From the NCBI GenBank assembly GCA_005502805.1, contig SCMY01000002.1, positions 434,001-498,000 of the forward strand: a stretch of 64,000 bases of DNA, in the 5' to 3' direction. The notes beneath the pieces are model-generated. The model worked only from the letters and a program-made list of their open reading frames with translations. It searched no databases and was not told the DNA's origin. Origin of the DNA: Rhizobiales bacterium 2SD. Its GTDB lineage: Bacteria; Pseudomonadota; Alphaproteobacteria; Rhizobiales; Beijerinckiaceae. Position 1 is the stretch's first letter. Each line of letters begins with the position of its first letter. Below, in pieces: positions 7,834 through 17,808 of the stretch. Made by a program: the position numbers and the translations under genes.

Positions 7834-8613
7834 ATGACTGCTTTCCTGACCTCGCTTTTTCCCGGTGTCACCTCCGACGGCATCCTCGTCCTCCTCGTCG
7901 CGACCTTTCTCGGCGGGCTGGTGCGCGGCTTCACCGGCTTCGGCTTCGCCATGGTGTTCATGCCGCTGGCCTCAGTCGTGCTCGGCCCCGTCGCGGCGCT
8001 CGGGCTGATCTGGGTGATCGACATGCCATTCGCTCTGCCGCTGGGGGTCAAGGCGTCGAAGCAGGCGGAATGGGGCGAGGTCATCCCGCTCCTGATCGCC
8101 GCGACGCTGACCCTGCCGGTCGGCATCGCCCTGCTGACCTGGCTCGACCAGCAGACCATGCGCTGGATCCTGGCTCTGCTCGTGCTGGCGGCAGTCGCAC
8201 TGATGGCCTCGGGCTGGCGCTATCACGGCAAGCCGGGCGTCCCGCTCTCCCTCGGTGTCGGAGCAGCCTCCGGCCTGTGCAACGGCCTCGCCAGTATCGG
8301 CGGCATGCCGCTCGCCGTGTTCTGGCTCAGCGCCCAACGCAATGACCGACACAAGACCCGCGCCAATTTGCAGGCCTATATCGGATTGAGCACCGTGATC
8401 AGCGGCACGATCCTCGCGCTGAAAGGCATCATCACCCTCGCCTCGGCCCTGATGGCGCTGCCGCTTTTTGCCGTCTACGGCGTCGGACTCTGGCTCGGCA
8501 CTCATGCCTTCGGCATCGCTTCCGAGCAGACTTTCCGTCGGATCGCCTATCTGACGATCTTCCTCAGCGCCCTCGTCAGCCTCCCGCTCTGGGACGCCCT
8601 GCTGCAGCGCTGA
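7834..8613 (+). CDS. TauE/SafE family membrane permease
   Basis: A 259-residue integral membrane protein with about eight hydrophobic segments and the family's repeated Gly-rich motifs near the N terminus (GLVRGFTGFGFAMVFMP) and in the middle (ASGLCNGLASIGGMP). TauE/SafE proteins export sulfite, sulfoacetate or other organic anions; specificity cannot be read from sequence. It appears monocistronic, between ruvC and the hydrolase-like gene. A second TauE homologue occurs at 50972-51730. Confidence 0.87.
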   Translation: MTAFLTSLFPGVTSDGILVLLVATFLGGLVRGFTGFGFAMVFMPLASVVLGPVAALGLIWVIDMPFALPLGVKASKQAEWGEVIPLLIAATLTLPVGIALLTWLDQQTMRWILALLVLAAVALMASGWRYHGKPGVPLSLGVGAASGLCNGLASIGGMPLAVFWLSAQRNDRHKTRANLQAYIGLSTVISGTILALKGIITLASALMALPLFAVYGVGLWLGTHAFGIASEQTFRRIAYLTIFLSALVSLPLWDALLQR

Positions 8614-8711
8614 CGGTTCGGGGCACGTTCCCGGAACAGGCCCTGTCCCCGCATTCCGCCATGGTTGTAATATGACGCTACGGCACGTCTTGCAGCGGGA
8701 GGGAAACGGCA

Positions 8712-10499
8712 ATGGGCGCGACGAACGACATGGCCGCACAAGGCACAACGCAAGCCGACCAGAACAAGCCGGCCGCCTACACCGCGGTCGTCTATTTCCA
8801 TGGCATGGGCAGCCAGCGCCGCTACGAGGAGACGAGTCTCCTCGTCGACCAGATCGACCGCCATCTCGGCAACCGGGCCCGAGCTGACGATCAGCTCGGG
8901 CAGTTGCGCGACATCGAGGCGCGTGTCCAGCGGCTGCACCCGAAGCTCGGCCAGCCCGGCACGATCAGTTACCTCAAGGCCAGGCTGCTCGACCCTCCCG
9001 TCGAGCCCGACAATCGCTCGCTCCGCTTCTACGAAGTCTATTGGGCGCCGATCATGGCGGAGCAGAAATCGCCTTGGGGCGTGCTGAAATGGATCTTCCG
9101 TCAGCCCTTCCGTCCGCTCGACACGCTGAACTCGCCCTGGCGCGAGCGTCAGCGACTGCGTCGAGCCGTGCTCGCCGCCATGTTCGAAGGCGAGCACGCC
9201 ACCGCAACGCCGGAGCAGAAGCAGGATTACCGCAAACTCCTCAAACTCTACAACGATTTCGACCGCGAGTATCAAACGTACCCGGCCGGCAGCTTCGACG
9301 ATTTCCTCACTTTCATCCGCAAGCGTCTCTCGGTGGCTCCCGATGCAGCTGTGCGCCTTCAGCTTCTGGCCCGGCGCTGGCAATCGCATTATCGGCAGGA
9401 CGAGGTGCGCAACGCCGTCCTGCTCGCGACGATGGCGCTCGCCCTCCTGCTCATCGGCGGCGCCGCGCTGCTCGGCATCTTCGTCGCGCTCAAGGCCGTG
9501 CTCGGCCTGGAGCTCGTGCCGCAGTCGGCCCTGCCCTTCGCGGCCGACTGGAAGAGCGTGCTCGCGGTCGCCGGCTTCCTCGCCGCCTCATTCGGACTGA
9601 CCCGCTTTCTCACGGACTATATGGGCGATGTCCAGGCTTGGGCGACCTATGAGGAAACCGACGCCAAGCACATGGCGCGCGGCAAGGTGCTCGATCGCAG
9701 CCTGGAGGTGCTCAGCCATGTCCTGCTCGACGATGCCTGCACCCGTGTCGCGGTGGTCGCCCACAGCCTCGGGACCAGCGTCGCCCACGACGCCCTGCTG
9801 GCGCTGAGCCGGCGCAACCGCGCCTACAACCCGGCCGACCCGATGACCGGCATGGTCGATCTCTCCAAGATCGAGCACTTCGTCACCATGGGCAGCCCGA
9901 TCGACAAGATCGAGTATTTCTTCGAGAGCTATGTCTCGAATTCGCATCGCTACAAGCGGGTCGTCGAGGACCTGCGCGGCGATATCGGCACCGAGCCGTT
10001 CAAGCACAACACCAAGCCGTTCATCCACTGGATCAACTTCTGGGACGAAGGCGACCCGATCAGCGGCCCGCTGCATTCGCCGGCCAGCGCGAAGGATTTC
10101 GCCCAGCGCGTCGACAATATCCATGTGGCGAGCTACCGCTTCCCGGTGCCGGCGGCATCGCATGCCGGCTACTTCCACCACCAGGCGGTGATCGACTGCC
10201 TGTACCGGGTGATCTGCTTGCGCACGGCCTCGTTCCAGACCCTGACATTGCCCGGGCCGAAGCAGGATTATCCCTATGAGAGCGTTTACCTCGGGCCGGG
10301 TGAGCCCCCGGGAGCCCGCCGGCCATTCATGGCGATGGCGCTCGCCATTCCCTGGCTCGCGCTTGTCGCCATTGTGCTGGGCGTGTTCGGCGCCACGCAG
10401 CTCGCCTTCGCTGCCGGCGGCCTCGGCGTGACGTTGCTGGTGCTGCTGGCGATCGGCTTGATCGCGAGCCGCGCCAAGGGTCACCGCATGCCGATCTGA
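8712..10499 (+). CDS. Membrane-anchored alpha/beta-hydrolase-like protein
   Basis: A 595-residue protein whose N-terminal part carries an oxyanion-type motif (YFHGMGSQ, residues 28-35) and whose centre carries a nucleophile-elbow-like AHSLGTS with Ser352. Between them are two transmembrane helices (about 236-262 and 281-300); two more close the protein (about 536-556 and 562-584). An alpha/beta-hydrolase core split by a membrane hairpin is unusual. A catalytic His is plausible in the H-x-x-Y-F-H-H region near residue 490. The ATG at 8712 follows GGGAGGGAAACGGCA. No neighbour suggests a substrate; a lipid esterase or acyltransferase role is inference. Confidence 0.7.
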   Translation: MGATNDMAAQGTTQADQNKPAAYTAVVYFHGMGSQRRYEETSLLVDQIDRHLGNRARADDQLGQLRDIEARVQRLHPKLGQPGTISYLKARLLDPPVEPDNRSLRFYEVYWAPIMAEQKSPWGVLKWIFRQPFRPLDTLNSPWRERQRLRRAVLAAMFEGEHATATPEQKQDYRKLLKLYNDFDREYQTYPAGSFDDFLTFIRKRLSVAPDAAVRLQLLARRWQSHYRQDEVRNAVLLATMALALLLIGGAALLGIFVALKAVLGLELVPQSALPFAADWKSVLAVAGFLAASFGLTRFLTDYMGDVQAWATYEETDAKHMARGKVLDRSLEVLSHVLLDDACTRVAVVAHSLGTSVAHDALLALSRRNRAYNPADPMTGMVDLSKIEHFVTMGSPIDKIEYFFESYVSNSHRYKRVVEDLRGDIGTEPFKHNTKPFIHWINFWDEGDPISGPLHSPASAKDFAQRVDNIHVASYRFPVPAASHAGYFHHQAVIDCLYRVICLRTASFQTLTLPGPKQDYPYESVYLGPGEPPGARRPFMAMALAIPWLALVAIVLGVFGATQLAFAAGGLGVTLLVLLAIGLIASRAKGHRMPI

Positions 10500-10508
10500 C
10501 CCGGCGGC

Positions 10509-11255
10509 TCAGCCGCCGAGCTTGGCCATGATATCGTCGGCGATCTCGAAATTGGCGAAGACGTTCTGGACGTCGTCGTCATTGTCGAGTGCTTCCATCA
10601 GCTTCATCATCGAAGCCGCCTTCTCTTCGTCGAGCGGCGCCGTCGTGGTCGGCCGCCAGACCGGCTTGGCCGAGGCCGGCGCGCCGAGCGAGGCTTCCAG
10701 CGCCTTGGAGACTTCGTTCAGCGCGTCGAAAGCGCACAGGATGGTGTGGCCGTTCTCATCCGAGATCACATCGTCGGCGCCGGCCTCGATCGCCGCCTCC
10801 ATCACCTTGTCGGCATCGCCGGCTTCCGGCGCGTAGCTGATCTCGCCGACGCGGTTGAACATGAAGGAGACCGAGTTGCTCTCGCCCAGCGCCCCGCCCG
10901 ACTTGGTGAAATAGGAGCGGACGGCGGAGGCGGTGCGGTTGCGATTGTCGGTCAGCGCCTCGACGATCACGGCCGTGCCGCCGGGGCCATAGCCCTCATA
11001 GCGGACCTCGTCATAGTTCTCGCCGTCACCACCGATCGCCTTCTTGATGGCGCGCTCGATATTGTCCTTGGGCATGTTCTCGGCCCGCGCCGCCAGCACG
11101 GCCATGCGCAGGCGCGGATTCATGTTCGGGTCGGGCATGCCCATCTTGGCGGCGACGGTGATTTCGCGGGCCAGTTTCGAGAACAGCTTGGAGCGCACCG
11201 CATCCTGCTTGCCCTTGCGGTGCATGATGTTCTTGAACTGTGAATGGCCGGCCAT
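10509..11255 (-). CDS. yebC: YebC/PmpR family regulatory protein
   Basis: A 248-residue YebC-family protein with the conserved start [18 protein letters not shown] and the acidic C-terminal domain ([16 protein letters not shown]). The family was described as DNA-binding regulators, and some members help translation of proline-rich stretches; which role applies here is unknown. It is a common neighbour of ruvC in alphaproteobacteria; here the two are separated by a permease and a hydrolase gene on the other strand. The short gap at 10500-10508 contains a GC-rich hairpin (CGGCGGCT/AGCCGCCG) that could serve both converging genes. Confidence 0.94.
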   Translation of the reverse strand: MAGHSQFKNIMHRKGKQDAVRSKLFSKLAREITVAAKMGMPDPNMNPRLRMAVLAARAENMPKDNIERAIKKAIGGDGENYDEVRYEGYGPGGTAVIVEALTDNRNRTASAVRSYFTKSGGALGESNSVSFMFNRVGEISYAPEAGDADKVMEAAIEAGADDVISDENGHTILCAFDALNEVSKALEASLGAPASAKPVWRPTTTAPLDEEKAASMMKLMEALDNDDDVQNVFANFEIADDIMAKLGG

Positions 11256-11420
11256 ACGCCCAAATCTCCACGATTTCGCCCGCGCGGCTTATACTCAGCC
11301 GGCTCGGCGCGAGGCAAGCGGGGCGGCGCTGTTTCCAGCCGGGTTCATACTTAAGCGTTTGTTGGCGAACTGCCGGCATTGTCGCGAACGAGCCCATCAG
11401 CTGAATCGAACGCGGCGCGC

Positions 11421-12773
11421 ATGAACAACGTTATTGCCGAGCACACCGCGCGCCTGCGGACTTTCCGGATCGACGCCATCGACATCAACCTGCTGCGGCA
11501 ACAGGGGGAGTTCGCGCGCCGGCGGCTGCCGACGATGCTGCCGGAATTGCACGAACGCTTCGAGGCATGGCCTGAAATCCTCGGCGTGATGCAGCGGCCG
11601 GAGGTGCACGCGGTCAGGCTCGCCCACTGGATCAAGCTGGTCTCGGGCGAGCTCGACGATGACTACCTGCAGTCAGCCCACACTCTCGCAAGCGCCTTCA
11701 ACGACAATGGCGTTCCCGCCCATGCGGTCGCGATCTGTCACGCGATCGTCGGCAATGCGGTGGGTGCCGAACTCGGCCTGCTCCGCGACGGCCTCGCCAA
11801 GCTCAGCCATGTCTGGCAGGGCAAGGAGTACGACCGGCGCATTGCTCTGCGCGCCGCCCTGCAGAAGGCCGTGCAGCTCGATCTCGAACTGCTGCTTGAA
11901 ACCTACACCCATGTTCAGCGGCAGAGCCGCGAGCGTACTCAGCGCGATATTTCGGCTTTCGAGGTCACGGTGCGCGATGTGGTCGGCACCGTCGCCGGCA
12001 GTGCCCGGATCGTCGGGGACATGGCGCGCACGATGAACGGCGTCGTCAAGGAGACCGGCCTGCAGGCCGTCGCTGCCGCCCGGGCTTCAGACGAGGCGTC
12101 GGACAATGTCGGCAACGTCGCCAGCGCCACCGAGGAACTCTCCATCTCGCTCGGCCAGATTTCCCAGGAGGTCGCCCACGCCACCACCAAGGCGCATGAC
12201 GCCAGCCGGGCCGCGCTGCGCACGGAGGCGATCGTCAAGAGCCTCGCGCAATCGGCGCAGACGATCGGCTCCATTGTCGACCTGATCCGCGACATCGCCG
12301 CCCAGACCAACCTGCTCGCACTCAACGCCACCATCGAGGCAGCCCGCGCCGGCGAAGCCGGGCGGGGCTTTGCAGTGGTCGCACAGGAGGTGAAGCAGCT
12401 CTCCGCGCGCACCGCCAGGGCGACCGACGAGATCGCTGCCCAGGTCCCGGCCATGCAGGCCGCGACGCAGGAGGCGGTCGAGGCGATCGAGAGCATCGTC
12501 GGCTTCGTCGGCGACATGGACCAGACGACGCTGACGATCGCGAGTTCTGTCGACGAGCAGCGCGCCGCCACCCAGGAGATCGCCCGCAGCATCAATTTCG
12601 CCTCGCAGGGAACGCAGGAAGTCGCTCACGCCATCGCCAGCGTCAACGAATCCGCCCAGGCTGCAGGAATGGGCGTCGACGAAATGCTCGGCCTCGCTCA
12701 GGCGCTGACCCATCAAGCCGAGGCCCTGACCGAGGCTTTCGAGAACCTGGCGAAACAGAACCGCGCAGCCTGA
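11421..12773 (+). CDS. Globin-coupled soluble chemoreceptor
   Basis: A 450-residue cytosolic protein without membrane segments. Residues about 1-170 form a protoglobin/HemAT-type sensor; His87, in [11 protein letters not shown], aligns with the proximal heme ligand of globin-coupled sensors. The C-terminal half is a methyl-accepting signalling domain with the conserved hairpin tip ([21 protein letters not shown]). Such receptors drive aerotaxis or other oxygen responses through CheA/CheW, none of which are in this window. The ATG at 11421 is preferred over a TTG at 11379. The heme role is inferred from family membership; the second signalling receptor in the window is at 46312-48006. Confidence 0.88.
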   Translation: MNNVIAEHTARLRTFRIDAIDINLLRQQGEFARRRLPTMLPELHERFEAWPEILGVMQRPEVHAVRLAHWIKLVSGELDDDYLQSAHTLASAFNDNGVPAHAVAICHAIVGNAVGAELGLLRDGLAKLSHVWQGKEYDRRIALRAALQKAVQLDLELLLETYTHVQRQSRERTQRDISAFEVTVRDVVGTVAGSARIVGDMARTMNGVVKETGLQAVAAARASDEASDNVGNVASATEELSISLGQISQEVAHATTKAHDASRAALRTEAIVKSLAQSAQTIGSIVDLIRDIAAQTNLLALNATIEAARAGEAGRGFAVVAQEVKQLSARTARATDEIAAQVPAMQAATQEAVEAIESIVGFVGDMDQTTLTIASSVDEQRAATQEIARSINFASQGTQEVAHAIASVNESAQAAGMGVDEMLGLAQALTHQAEALTEAFENLAKQNRAA

Positions 12774-12815
12774 ACGCAACGCGCCGCACCGACCAGCCCG
12801 GCGTCTTCTGAAACG

Positions 12816-12842
12816 AAAAACGCCCGGCCTGAACCGGGCGTT
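12816..12842 (-). terminator. Terminator of fba
   Basis: On the minus strand CGCCCGG and CCGGGCG pair around a 6-nt loop and are followed by TTTTT (12820-12816). This is a standard rho-independent terminator 40 bp after the fba stop codon. It also sits 43 bp after the chemoreceptor gene on the plus strand, where it lacks a good U-run. Confidence 0.85.
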
Positions 12843-12881
12843 CGTGTTCTGCCGAAGCCAGAGCTTTGGCCTATCAGGTGA

Positions 12882-13964
12882 TCACGCCGCCTTCTTGGCG
12901 CCGAAGGTCGGGTCGAGCTCGCCCTTGGCGTAGCGCTTGGCCATGTCGGCCAGGGTGATGACGCGCTTGATCTTGGAGGCCTGGCCGGCGGTGTTGAACT
13001 CTTCCAGCCGCTTCTTGCAAAGGGCGGTCATCGCCTCCATCGCCGGCTTCAGATACTTGCGCGGATCGAACTCGCCGGGGTTCTCCGACAGGATCTTGCG
13101 GATCTGGCCGGTCATCGCCATGCGGTTGTCGGTATCGATGTTGATCTTGCGCACGCCGTGCTTGATGCCGCGCTGGATCTCCTCGACCGGCACGCCCCAG
13201 GTCTGGGGCATCTTGCCGCCATACTGGTTGATCACGTCCTGCAGGTCCTGCGGGACCGAGGACGAACCGTGCATGACGAGATGAGTGTTCGGCAGCAGCT
13301 TGTGGATCGCCTCGATGACGTGCATCGCCAGGATCGCGCCGTCGGGCTTGCGGGTGAACTTGTAGGCGCCGTGCGAGGTGCCCATGGCGATGGCGAGCGC
13401 ATCGACCTTGGTCTCGGCGACGAACTTCACGGCTTCGTCGGGATTGGTCAGGAGCTGGTCGTGGCTGAGCTTGCCCTCGAAGCCGTGGCCGTCCTCCTTC
13501 TCGCCCTCGCCGCTCTCAAGCGAGCCGAGCACGCCGAGCTCGCCCTCGACCGAGATGCCGCCGAGATGGGCCATGTCGGTGACGGTCTTGGTCACACCGA
13601 CATTGTAGTCCCAGTCGCCCGGGGTCTTGCCGTCGGCCTTGAGCGAGCCGTCCATCATCACCGAGGTGAAGCCGGCCTGGATCGCGGTCATGCAGGTTGC
13701 CGGCTCGTTGCCGTGGTCGAGATGCACACAGACCGGGATGTGCGGATAGATCTCGGTGACCGCGTCCATCATGTGCTTGAGCATGATGTCGTTGGCATAG
13801 GAGCGCGCGCCGCGCGAGGCCTGGATGATCACCGGCGCATCCGTCGCGTCCGCCGCGGCCATGATCGCGAGCGCCTGCTCCATGTTGTTGATGTTGAAGG
13901 CCGGAACGCCGTAGTCGTTCTCGGCGGCATGGTCGAGCAATTGGCGAAGCGTGATGCGGGCCAC
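12882..13964 (-). CDS. fba: Class II fructose-bisphosphate aldolase
   Basis: A 360-residue zinc-dependent aldolase of the FbaA/CbbA type that interconverts fructose-1,6-bisphosphate with glyceraldehyde-3-phosphate and dihydroxyacetone phosphate. The zinc-binding segment [10 protein letters not shown], the G-T-S-H-G-A-Y-K loop and the MHGSSSV segment are present. Length and overall sequence match the Calvin-cycle subtype, but no RuBisCO or phosphoribulokinase gene lies here, so a general gluconeogenic/glycolytic role is as likely. It is last in the minus-strand order tkt-gap-pgk-fba and has its own terminator. Confidence 0.95.
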   Translation of the reverse strand: MARITLRQLLDHAAENDYGVPAFNINNMEQALAIMAAADATDAPVIIQASRGARSYANDIMLKHMMDAVTEIYPHIPVCVHLDHGNEPATCMTAIQAGFTSVMMDGSLKADGKTPGDWDYNVGVTKTVTDMAHLGGISVEGELGVLGSLESGEGEKEDGHGFEGKLSHDQLLTNPDEAVKFVAETKVDALAIAMGTSHGAYKFTRKPDGAILAMHVIEAIHKLLPNTHLVMHGSSSVPQDLQDVINQYGGKMPQTWGVPVEEIQRGIKHGVRKINIDTDNRMAMTGQIRKILSENPGEFDPRKYLKPAMEAMTALCKKRLEEFNTAGQASKIKRVITLADMAKRYAKGELDPTFGAKKAA

Positions 13965-14057
13965 GATGATCCTCCGGTTGGGCTCTGCTTTATCCGGAGG
14001 GTTTAGAATCGAACTGTGGCGGACGCAAAGCGAAACCCGCTGAAAACGTGAACGCGC

Positions 14058-14318
14058 TCAGCGCAGTCGTGCTTCGACAGCCGCCATCCGGTCCTCCAGC
14101 TTGACGATACGGTCGATCTCGAGCTGGTTCAGGCGCTCCTCGTAGACGCCTGCCGCCCCGCGCATCATCACCAGCATGGCGGCCGTGTTACGGCGTTCCT
14201 GCTTCTGGATGGTTTCGAGACGATCGAGGCGTTCCGTCGCATCGCGACGGAACGCGGCAAGGTCTTCCTGAATTTTCATCAGGATCTGCGGAACGACGCC
14301 TTTGATGTTCTCGCTCAT
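14058..14318 (-). CDS. Small coiled-coil protein
   Basis: An 86-residue protein, almost entirely helical and charged, with heptad-like spacing of Leu/Ile (R-L-D-R-L-E-T-I-Q and the C-terminal V-K-L-E-D-R-M-A-A-V-E-A-R-L). I recognise no named family; it is similar in style to small proteins often found beside metabolic genes in Hyphomicrobiales. The ATG at 14318 (MSENIKG) and an ATG 12 bp upstream are both inside a 9-bp inverted repeat. It lies between pgk and fba on the same strand, 42 bp upstream of the pgk stop side. Confidence 0.65.
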   Translation of the reverse strand: MSENIKGVVPQILMKIQEDLAAFRRDATERLDRLETIQKQERRNTAAMLVMMRGAAGVYEERLNQLEIDRIVKLEDRMAAVEARLR

Positions 14319-14330
14319 GCACGAGAACAT
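14305..14330. promoter_or_regulatory. Inverted repeat covering a start codon
   Basis: ATGTTCTCG (14305-14313) and CGAGAACAT (14322-14330) are perfect 9-bp arms with an 8-bp spacer that contains the start ATG of the coiled-coil gene. It could be an operator, or in RNA a hairpin that hides the start. The GTTC/GAAC arms recall the GTTC half-sites of alphaproteobacterial LexA, but those are direct repeats, so LexA is not supported. Confidence 0.4.
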
Positions 14331-14372
14331 ACCATAAACATCACTGCGCTCAACCGCAGGCTGCGCCGCCGC

Positions 14373-15566
14373 TCAACCCTTCCGCAGCGCCTCGACGCCC
14401 GGCAGCGCCTTGCCTTCCATCCATTCGAGGAAGGCGCCGCCGGCGGTCGAGACGTAGGTCAGGTCCTCGGCGACCTCGGCATGGTTCATGGCCGCGACCG
14501 TGTCGCCGCCGCCGGCGACGGCGACGAGCTTGCCGTCCCGCACCCGCTCCGCCACCGCCTTGGCGACAGCGACGGTCGCCGTGTCGAAGGGCGGCAGCTC
14601 GAAGGCGCCGAACGGCCCGTTCCAGACCACGGTCTTCACGCTGTTGAGCTTGAGCACGACCTCGGCGACGCTGAGCGGGCCGGCGTCGAGGATCATCTCG
14701 TCGGGCCCAACCTCGTTGATCGAGACGACACGATGGCCCGGATGCGCCTTGAACTCGCGCGCCACCAGCGCATCGACCGGCAGGATGATCTCGCAGCCGG
14801 CCGCCTTGGCCTTGGCCTCGATCTCGCGGGCGGTATCGGCGAGATCGTGCTCACAGAGCGACTTGCCGACATTGACGCCGCGGGCGGCGAGGAAGGTGTT
14901 GGCCATGCCGCCGCCGATGACGAGCACATCGACCTTCTGCACCAGGTTCCCCAGCAGTTCGAGCTTGGTCGAGACCTTGGCGCCGCCAACGATAGCCATC
15001 ACCGGGCGGGCCGGGTTGTCGAGACCAGCCGAAAGCGCCTCCAGTTCGGCCTGCATGGTACGCCCGGCATAGGCCGGCAGCAGATGCGCCAGCCCTTCGG
15101 TCGAGGCATGGGCGCGGTGGGCGGCCGAGAAGGCGTCGTTGACATACAGATCGCCATTGGCGGCGAGCGCCTTGACGAACTCGGGGTCGTTCTTTTCGTC
15201 GCCGGCATGGAAGCGGGTGTTCTCGAGCAGCAGGATTTCGCCGTTCTTGGCGGCCGCGATCGCCTTCGGCGCCTCCTGGCCGATGCAGTCGCCGACAAAG
15301 ATCACCGGCTGGCCGAGCGCATGCGCCAGCGCCGGCACGACCTGCCTGAGGCTGTTCTTCTCGTCGCGGCCCTTCGGCCGGCCGAAATGGGCGAGCAGGA
15401 TGACCTTGCCGCCCTTCTGCGCGATCTCGCGGATCGTCGGCAGGATGCGGTCGATGCGGGTGGTGTCGGTGACCCTGCCCTCCTCCATCGGCACGTTGAG
15501 ATCGACGCGGACAAGGACACGCTTGCCGGCGAGATCGGCGTCGTCGAGGGTGCGGAAAGCGGGCAT
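14373..15566 (-). CDS. pgk: Phosphoglycerate kinase
   Basis: A 397-residue monomeric kinase that interconverts 1,3-bisphosphoglycerate and 3-phosphoglycerate. The N-terminal substrate site ([10 protein letters not shown]), the LLAHFGRP strand, the GGAKVSTK hinge segment and the nucleotide-site GGGDTVAA loop are all present. The ATG at 15566 is set by the family N terminus ([16 protein letters not shown]); the longer open frame upstream is noise antisense to no gene. The next upstream gene, a glycolipid-binding-domain gene, ends 13 bp away, so co-transcription with gap is likely. Confidence 0.96.
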   Translation of the reverse strand: MPAFRTLDDADLAGKRVLVRVDLNVPMEEGRVTDTTRIDRILPTIREIAQKGGKVILLAHFGRPKGRDEKNSLRQVVPALAHALGQPVIFVGDCIGQEAPKAIAAAKNGEILLLENTRFHAGDEKNDPEFVKALAANGDLYVNDAFSAAHRAHASTEGLAHLLPAYAGRTMQAELEALSAGLDNPARPVMAIVGGAKVSTKLELLGNLVQKVDVLVIGGGMANTFLAARGVNVGKSLCEHDLADTAREIEAKAKAAGCEIILPVDALVAREFKAHPGHRVVSINEVGPDEMILDAGPLSVAEVVLKLNSVKTVVWNGPFGAFELPPFDTATVAVAKAVAERVRDGKLVAVAGGGDTVAAMNHAEVAEDLTYVSTAGGAFLEWMEGKALPGVEALRKG

Positions 15567-15579
15567 GGAGAGTGCTCTC

Positions 15580-16149
15580 TTACAGGCGTTGAAACAGACA
15601 GGGATAATCCATGACGAGGCCGTCCTCGTCGACCGGAAGCTCGGCGGTGAAACTGCCATCGGCGGTCTCGAACCGGAAGAGCCTCGGTGCGAGGCAAGTG
15701 TAGATCTGCTCGGTGACGAATGGCTCGAAGCTGTCGAACGGTACGAACAGCATGGCGATATGCCGGTGCTGGCCGGGCTCCCAAGCCAGGCGTCGGATCG
15801 GCAGCGTGTTGGTGAAGGGCGTGGCGGAGAGGTCGATGTCGATGCAAGCATCGAATGCCGGCAGATGGCCACGCTCGCTATCGTGCCAGCCGCCATCGCG
15901 CCGGGCCATGGCGAGCCGACGGCCGTCGGTCGTCGCGATCTCGAAGGAGCGCACCATGAAATCGGCATCGCAAGCGATGCGATAGGTCGCACCGAAGCGG
16001 CTCCCATCGCGCTCGCCGACCAGGGCGGCATCGGCGCGAAGGCCGTTGGCCTCCGCGCGCAAGGTCAGATGTTCGAGCCCGCCGCCTTCCAACGCCCGCC
16101 AGCGGACACTGCGCCCGTCCGCGAGATCGGCGGGCGGGCGGAAGCTCAT
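15580..16149 (-). CDS. Putative glycolipid-binding protein (DUF1089)
   Basis: The 189-residue product matches the putative glycolipid-binding family (PF06475, formerly DUF1089): a beta-rich single domain with the conserved start [14 protein letters not shown], the D-A-D-F segment and a C-terminal E-Q-x-Y-x-C-L-x-x-x-L-F-R-F. No signal peptide is seen, so it is cytoplasmic. Its function in the cell is unknown. It starts 4 bp inside the end of the upstream membrane-anchor gene (ATGA) and stops 13 bp before pgk, placing it inside the central-carbon operon. Confidence 0.8.
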   Translation of the reverse strand: MSFRPPADLADGRSVRWRALEGGGLEHLTLRAEANGLRADAALVGERDGSRFGATYRIACDADFMVRSFEIATTDGRRLAMARRDGGWHDSERGHLPAFDACIDIDLSATPFTNTLPIRRLAWEPGQHRHIAMLFVPFDSFEPFVTEQIYTCLAPRLFRFETADGSFTAELPVDEDGLVMDYPCLFQRL

Positions 16150-16622
16150 CGCGGCAGGATCGGCGGCAGCACGCCGGGAACGCCGCTCTTCAGCACGATC
16201 ACCGTCAGGATGACGGTCAGCACCGCCGTGACGATGCCGGTGAGCAGCAAGGCGCCAAAGCGCGGGGTCGAATTGACACGCTGGCGCAGGGCCGAGAGTT
16301 CCTCGCGCAGGCCGGCGAAATCCATCGTGCCGGCAGCGAGGTCGACCTTCTGGGCGCTGCGCTCCAGCGAGGCCTCGGCGCGGGTCAGCACCGCCTCGTA
16401 GCGCGCGAACTTCTCCTCGATCCGAGCCGTCTTGTCCTCGATGCGCGAGAGCTGGTCGAGCTTGCGCGGGTCGCTTGGCGCGAGCGGCTCGGCTTTGGTT
16501 TCGGCCGGCTTCGCCTCGGAGGCGCGGGCCGCGGCAATCTCGGCCATGCTCGGGGCCGGCGGCACGATCACGGCCTCGGTAGGCGTGGTCGGCGTGGCGA
16601 CGGTCGGCTCGATCTTGTTCAT
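16146..16622 (-). CDS. Coiled-coil protein with C-terminal membrane anchor
   Basis: A 158-residue protein with a Pro/Thr/Ala-rich N terminus, a charged coiled coil (about residues 55-110, R-I-E-D-K-T-A-R-I-E-E-K-F-A-R) and one C-terminal transmembrane helix (about 123-146). Tail-anchored layout suggests a scaffold on the inner membrane. No family name can be given. The ATG at 16622 (MNKIEPT) is chosen over an upstream ATG at 16661. It overlaps the DUF1089 gene by 4 bp and lies 67 bp after gap. Confidence 0.65.
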   Translation of the reverse strand: MNKIEPTVATPTTPTEAVIVPPAPSMAEIAAARASEAKPAETKAEPLAPSDPRKLDQLSRIEDKTARIEEKFARYEAVLTRAEASLERSAQKVDLAAGTMDFAGLREELSALRQRVNSTPRFGALLLTGIVTAVLTVILTVIVLKSGVPGVLPPILPR

Positions 16623-16689
16623 TGCGCGGTCCGTTCCTCGGCGAGATAGAGGCGGCCGCACCGAGGCGCGGCCGCAGCAGATGTGTAGG

Positions 16690-17700
<1,011 letters not shown>

Positions 17701-17808
17701 CTCAATCCTCTCCTTCGCCGTTCGCCGGCGCAGCCGGCGTCATTCAAGCGGGCAAATCGGCCAAACCAAGGCGGAACGCAAGGGCAGGCCTTAAAAATTT
17801 CAAGGAGC

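Noticed and set aside
14305..14330. LexA SOS box (GTTC motifs)
   Set aside because: Alphaproteobacterial LexA uses direct GTTC-N7-GTTC; here the motifs are inverted.
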